DNA of 64,000 bases, from positions 682,001 through 746,000 of the forward strand of contig CP064987.1 in NCBI GenBank assembly GCA_016699835.1, read 5' to 3'. Below are positions 62,798 to 64,000 of the stretch, piece after piece; the first letter of the stretch is position 1; each line of letters opens with the position of its first letter. The position numbers and the translations under genes were made by a program. This stretch comes from Phycisphaerales bacterium (lineage in GTDB: Bacteria > Planctomycetota > Phycisphaerae > Phycisphaerales > UBA1924). The notes under the pieces are model-generated. The model had not been told where the DNA came from, searched no databases, and worked only from the letters and a program-made list of their open reading frames with translations.

Positions 62798-63655
62798 ATG
62801 CCGAGCGATTCGCCACATCCTGAGCACGACAGGGCCATTAGGGCCGCGTTGATTGTTCGACCAGTCGAGCGGGTCGGGGGTTTGTTCCTGCGCTTGCTCG
62901 ATCACATTGGCCGGGTCGTGATGCTCGTGCTCGAGGCGGCCCGGTGGCTGTGGCGGGGGCTGGTCCGCAAGCGCGTCCGTATGGGGCGCGACGCGATCGT
63001 TGCCCAGATTGTGCGCGTCGGTGTCCGGTCGATCTTCATCGTGGCGCTCGTGTCGGGGTGCGTGGGGCTGATCCTGGCATTCCAACTCGCCCCGCCGCTC
63101 GATGAGTTCGGGCAGCGCGATGCGGTGGCGAACATCATCGCGGTCGCGGTGCTGCGAGAACTAGGTCCGTTGATCGGGGCGATCGTGCTGACGGGGTTCG
63201 CCGGGGCGTCGATCGCGGCGGAGATCGGGACGATGGTCGTCTCGGAGGAGATCGAGGCGCTCGAGGCGCACGCGCTCAACCCGGTGCGATTCCTCGTGGT
63301 GCCGCGCGTGGTCGCGACGATCCTGAGCATGACGGCGCTGGGCGTGGTGGCGAGCTTTGTCGCGATTGTCGCCTCGCTCTTCATCTCGGTGACCGTGCTG
63401 GACATCCCGCTCACGACGTATATCGACAACACGCTGCGCCAGGCGAAACTCGTGGACTTCTACACGGGCGTGGGGAAGGCGACGGTCTTCGGGCTGCTCA
63501 TCGGCGCGATCGCGTGCGCGAACGGGCTGAAGGTCTCGGGCGGGGCCGCGGGCGTGGGCAAGGCGACGACGGGGACGGTCGTACAGAGCGTCGTGTCGAT
63601 CGTGATCGCCGACCTGCTCTTCACGGCGATCTTCTACGCCCTCAAGTTGACGTGA
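62798..63655 (+). CDS. MlaE-family ABC transporter permease
   Basis: Inner-membrane permease of 285 aa with about five helices. The family segments are VLRELGPLIGAIVLTGFAGASIAAEIGTM (split here as VLRELGPLIGAIVLTG and GASIAAEIGTM), EALEAHALNPVRFLVVPR and GLKVSGGAAGVGKATT. MlaE permeases move phospholipids between membranes with an ATPase and an MCE protein; neither is seen in this window but they may follow elsewhere. The gene's TGA stop abuts directly on the stop of the next, opposite-strand gene (TGATCA). Confidence 0.92.
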   Translation: MPSDSPHPEHDRAIRAALIVRPVERVGGLFLRLLDHIGRVVMLVLEAARWLWRGLVRKRVRMGRDAIVAQIVRVGVRSIFIVALVSGCVGLILAFQLAPPLDEFGQRDAVANIIAVAVLRELGPLIGAIVLTGFAGASIAAEIGTMVVSEEIEALEAHALNPVRFLVVPRVVATILSMTALGVVASFVAIVASLFISVTVLDIPLTTYIDNTLRQAKLVDFYTGVGKATVFGLLIGAIACANGLKVSGGAAGVGKATTGTVVQSVVSIVIADLLFTAIFYALKLT

Positions 63656-64000
63656 TCACATGGTGGGCTCGTCGCGGTGAGCGATGGCGTCGGCGTACAC
63701 CCGCTCGATTTCCGGGGCGTGATCGCTCATGCTCTTTGGAGGTGTCACGTTTGCTCGGAGCGTGGCGAGCGTTGAGGGATTGGCCACGAGATCTCGGAGC
63801 GTTTCGGCGAGGGCGGCCACGTCGTTCGCCCGGAAGAGCAGGCCATTGTGGTTGTGGGTGATCACGTCGGGGATGCCGCCGGCGTTGGAGGCGAGGACGG
63901 GGACGCCGCAGGCGAGGAACTCGAGGACGGTCTGCGGGCCGTTGTCCCACCAGGCGCTGGGAACGACGCCGAGGTCGATGTCCTTGACGAGGATCGGGAT
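63656..64000 (-). CDS. Glycosyltransferase (GT4 family), 5' part outside the window
   Basis: The C-terminal 114 codons of a GT-B glycosyltransferase. The visible part holds LGVVPSAWWDNGPQTVLEF and ACGVPVLASNAGGIPDVI, which is the nucleotide-sugar-binding site with the conserved Glu, then NGLLFRANDVAALAETLRDL. The rest of the gene is upstream, beyond base 64000. It converges on the MlaE-type gene with no gap. Confidence 0.9.
   Translation of the reverse strand: MPILVKDIDLGVVPSAWWDNGPQTVLEFLACGVPVLASNAGGIPDVITHNHNGLLFRANDVAALAETLRDLVANPSTLATLRANVTPPKSMSDHAPEIERVYADAIAHRDEPTM

Overview
This window reads as one contiguous stretch of chromosome from a high-GC bacterium, most probably a planctomycete of the Phycisphaerae/Phycisphaerales type. 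That placement is an inference. It rests on a PEP-CTERM-like secreted protein ending in an Arg run, a DUF1570-type HExxH lipoprotein, a DUF11-repeat lipoprotein, DUF58 plus transglutaminase (TgpA-type) genes, a bacterial topoisomerase VI A-like protein, many lipoproteins, and oversized Pst permeases and valyl-tRNA synthetase. Genes are dense on both strands. I saw no rRNA, tRNA, CRISPR array or prophage.

Layout. 1-6.0 kb: an RND efflux adaptor (cut by the window edge) and permease, then four small redox/metal-stress genes (DUF2202 ferritin-like lipoprotein, thioredoxin, YgaP-like membrane protein, AhpD-like protein). 6.0-11.2 kb: a second RND pump on the minus strand, divergent from a MarR-type regulator, with a near-palindromic operator between symmetric promoters. 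11.2-17.1 kb: a small PLDc_N membrane peptide, an orphan topoisomerase VI A-like protein, DUF58 and transglutaminase genes, and a PilZ protein. 17.1-25.2 kb: adhesin-like lipoprotein, ribonuclease Y, DinB-like protein, MoaD-like sulfur carrier, a lone nuoA, DUF2752 protein, two lipoproteins, a glycosyltransferase-like protein and a low-molecular-weight phosphatase. 25.2-35.7 kb (minus): sucB, sucA, pstB, pstA, pstC. 35.8-37.8 kb: a membrane protein and a TPR protein.

38.0-42.0 kb: valS, whose catalytic domain is interrupted in frame by a 240-codon REP-associated tyrosine transposase (RAYT, HUH/Y1 family), flanked by its own REP-type hairpins and containing no stop codon. 42.0-43.8 kb: accessory-looking DNA with an 18-nt inverted repeat, a 21-bp tandem array that encodes heptapeptides and contains one 20-nt unit, and a frameshifted HExxH lipoprotein with four long G runs at the frameshift. 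44-50.4 kb: PEP-CTERM protein, then a division/cell-wall cluster on the minus strand (rsmH, LysM protein, ftsL-like, ftsI-like) divergent from an sppA-like gene, followed by two more REP hairpins of the same design as those in valS. 50.6-57.5 kb: saccharopine-dehydrogenase-family gene, fused aroDE, mreBCD and a hexapeptide-repeat nucleotidyltransferase-like gene. 57.7-64 kb: DUF11 lipoprotein, guaA, HEAT lipoprotein, an RsbW-like/STAS pair, an MlaE-type permease and the 3' end of a glycosyltransferase.

The functional themes are envelope biology (efflux, shape, division, peptidoglycan, lipoproteins), central metabolism (2-oxoglutarate dehydrogenase, shikimate pathway, GMP synthesis), phosphate uptake, and one actively interesting mobile-element story: the RAYT inside valS and a dispersed REP family sharing a GTGG-CAC...GTG-TC layout.
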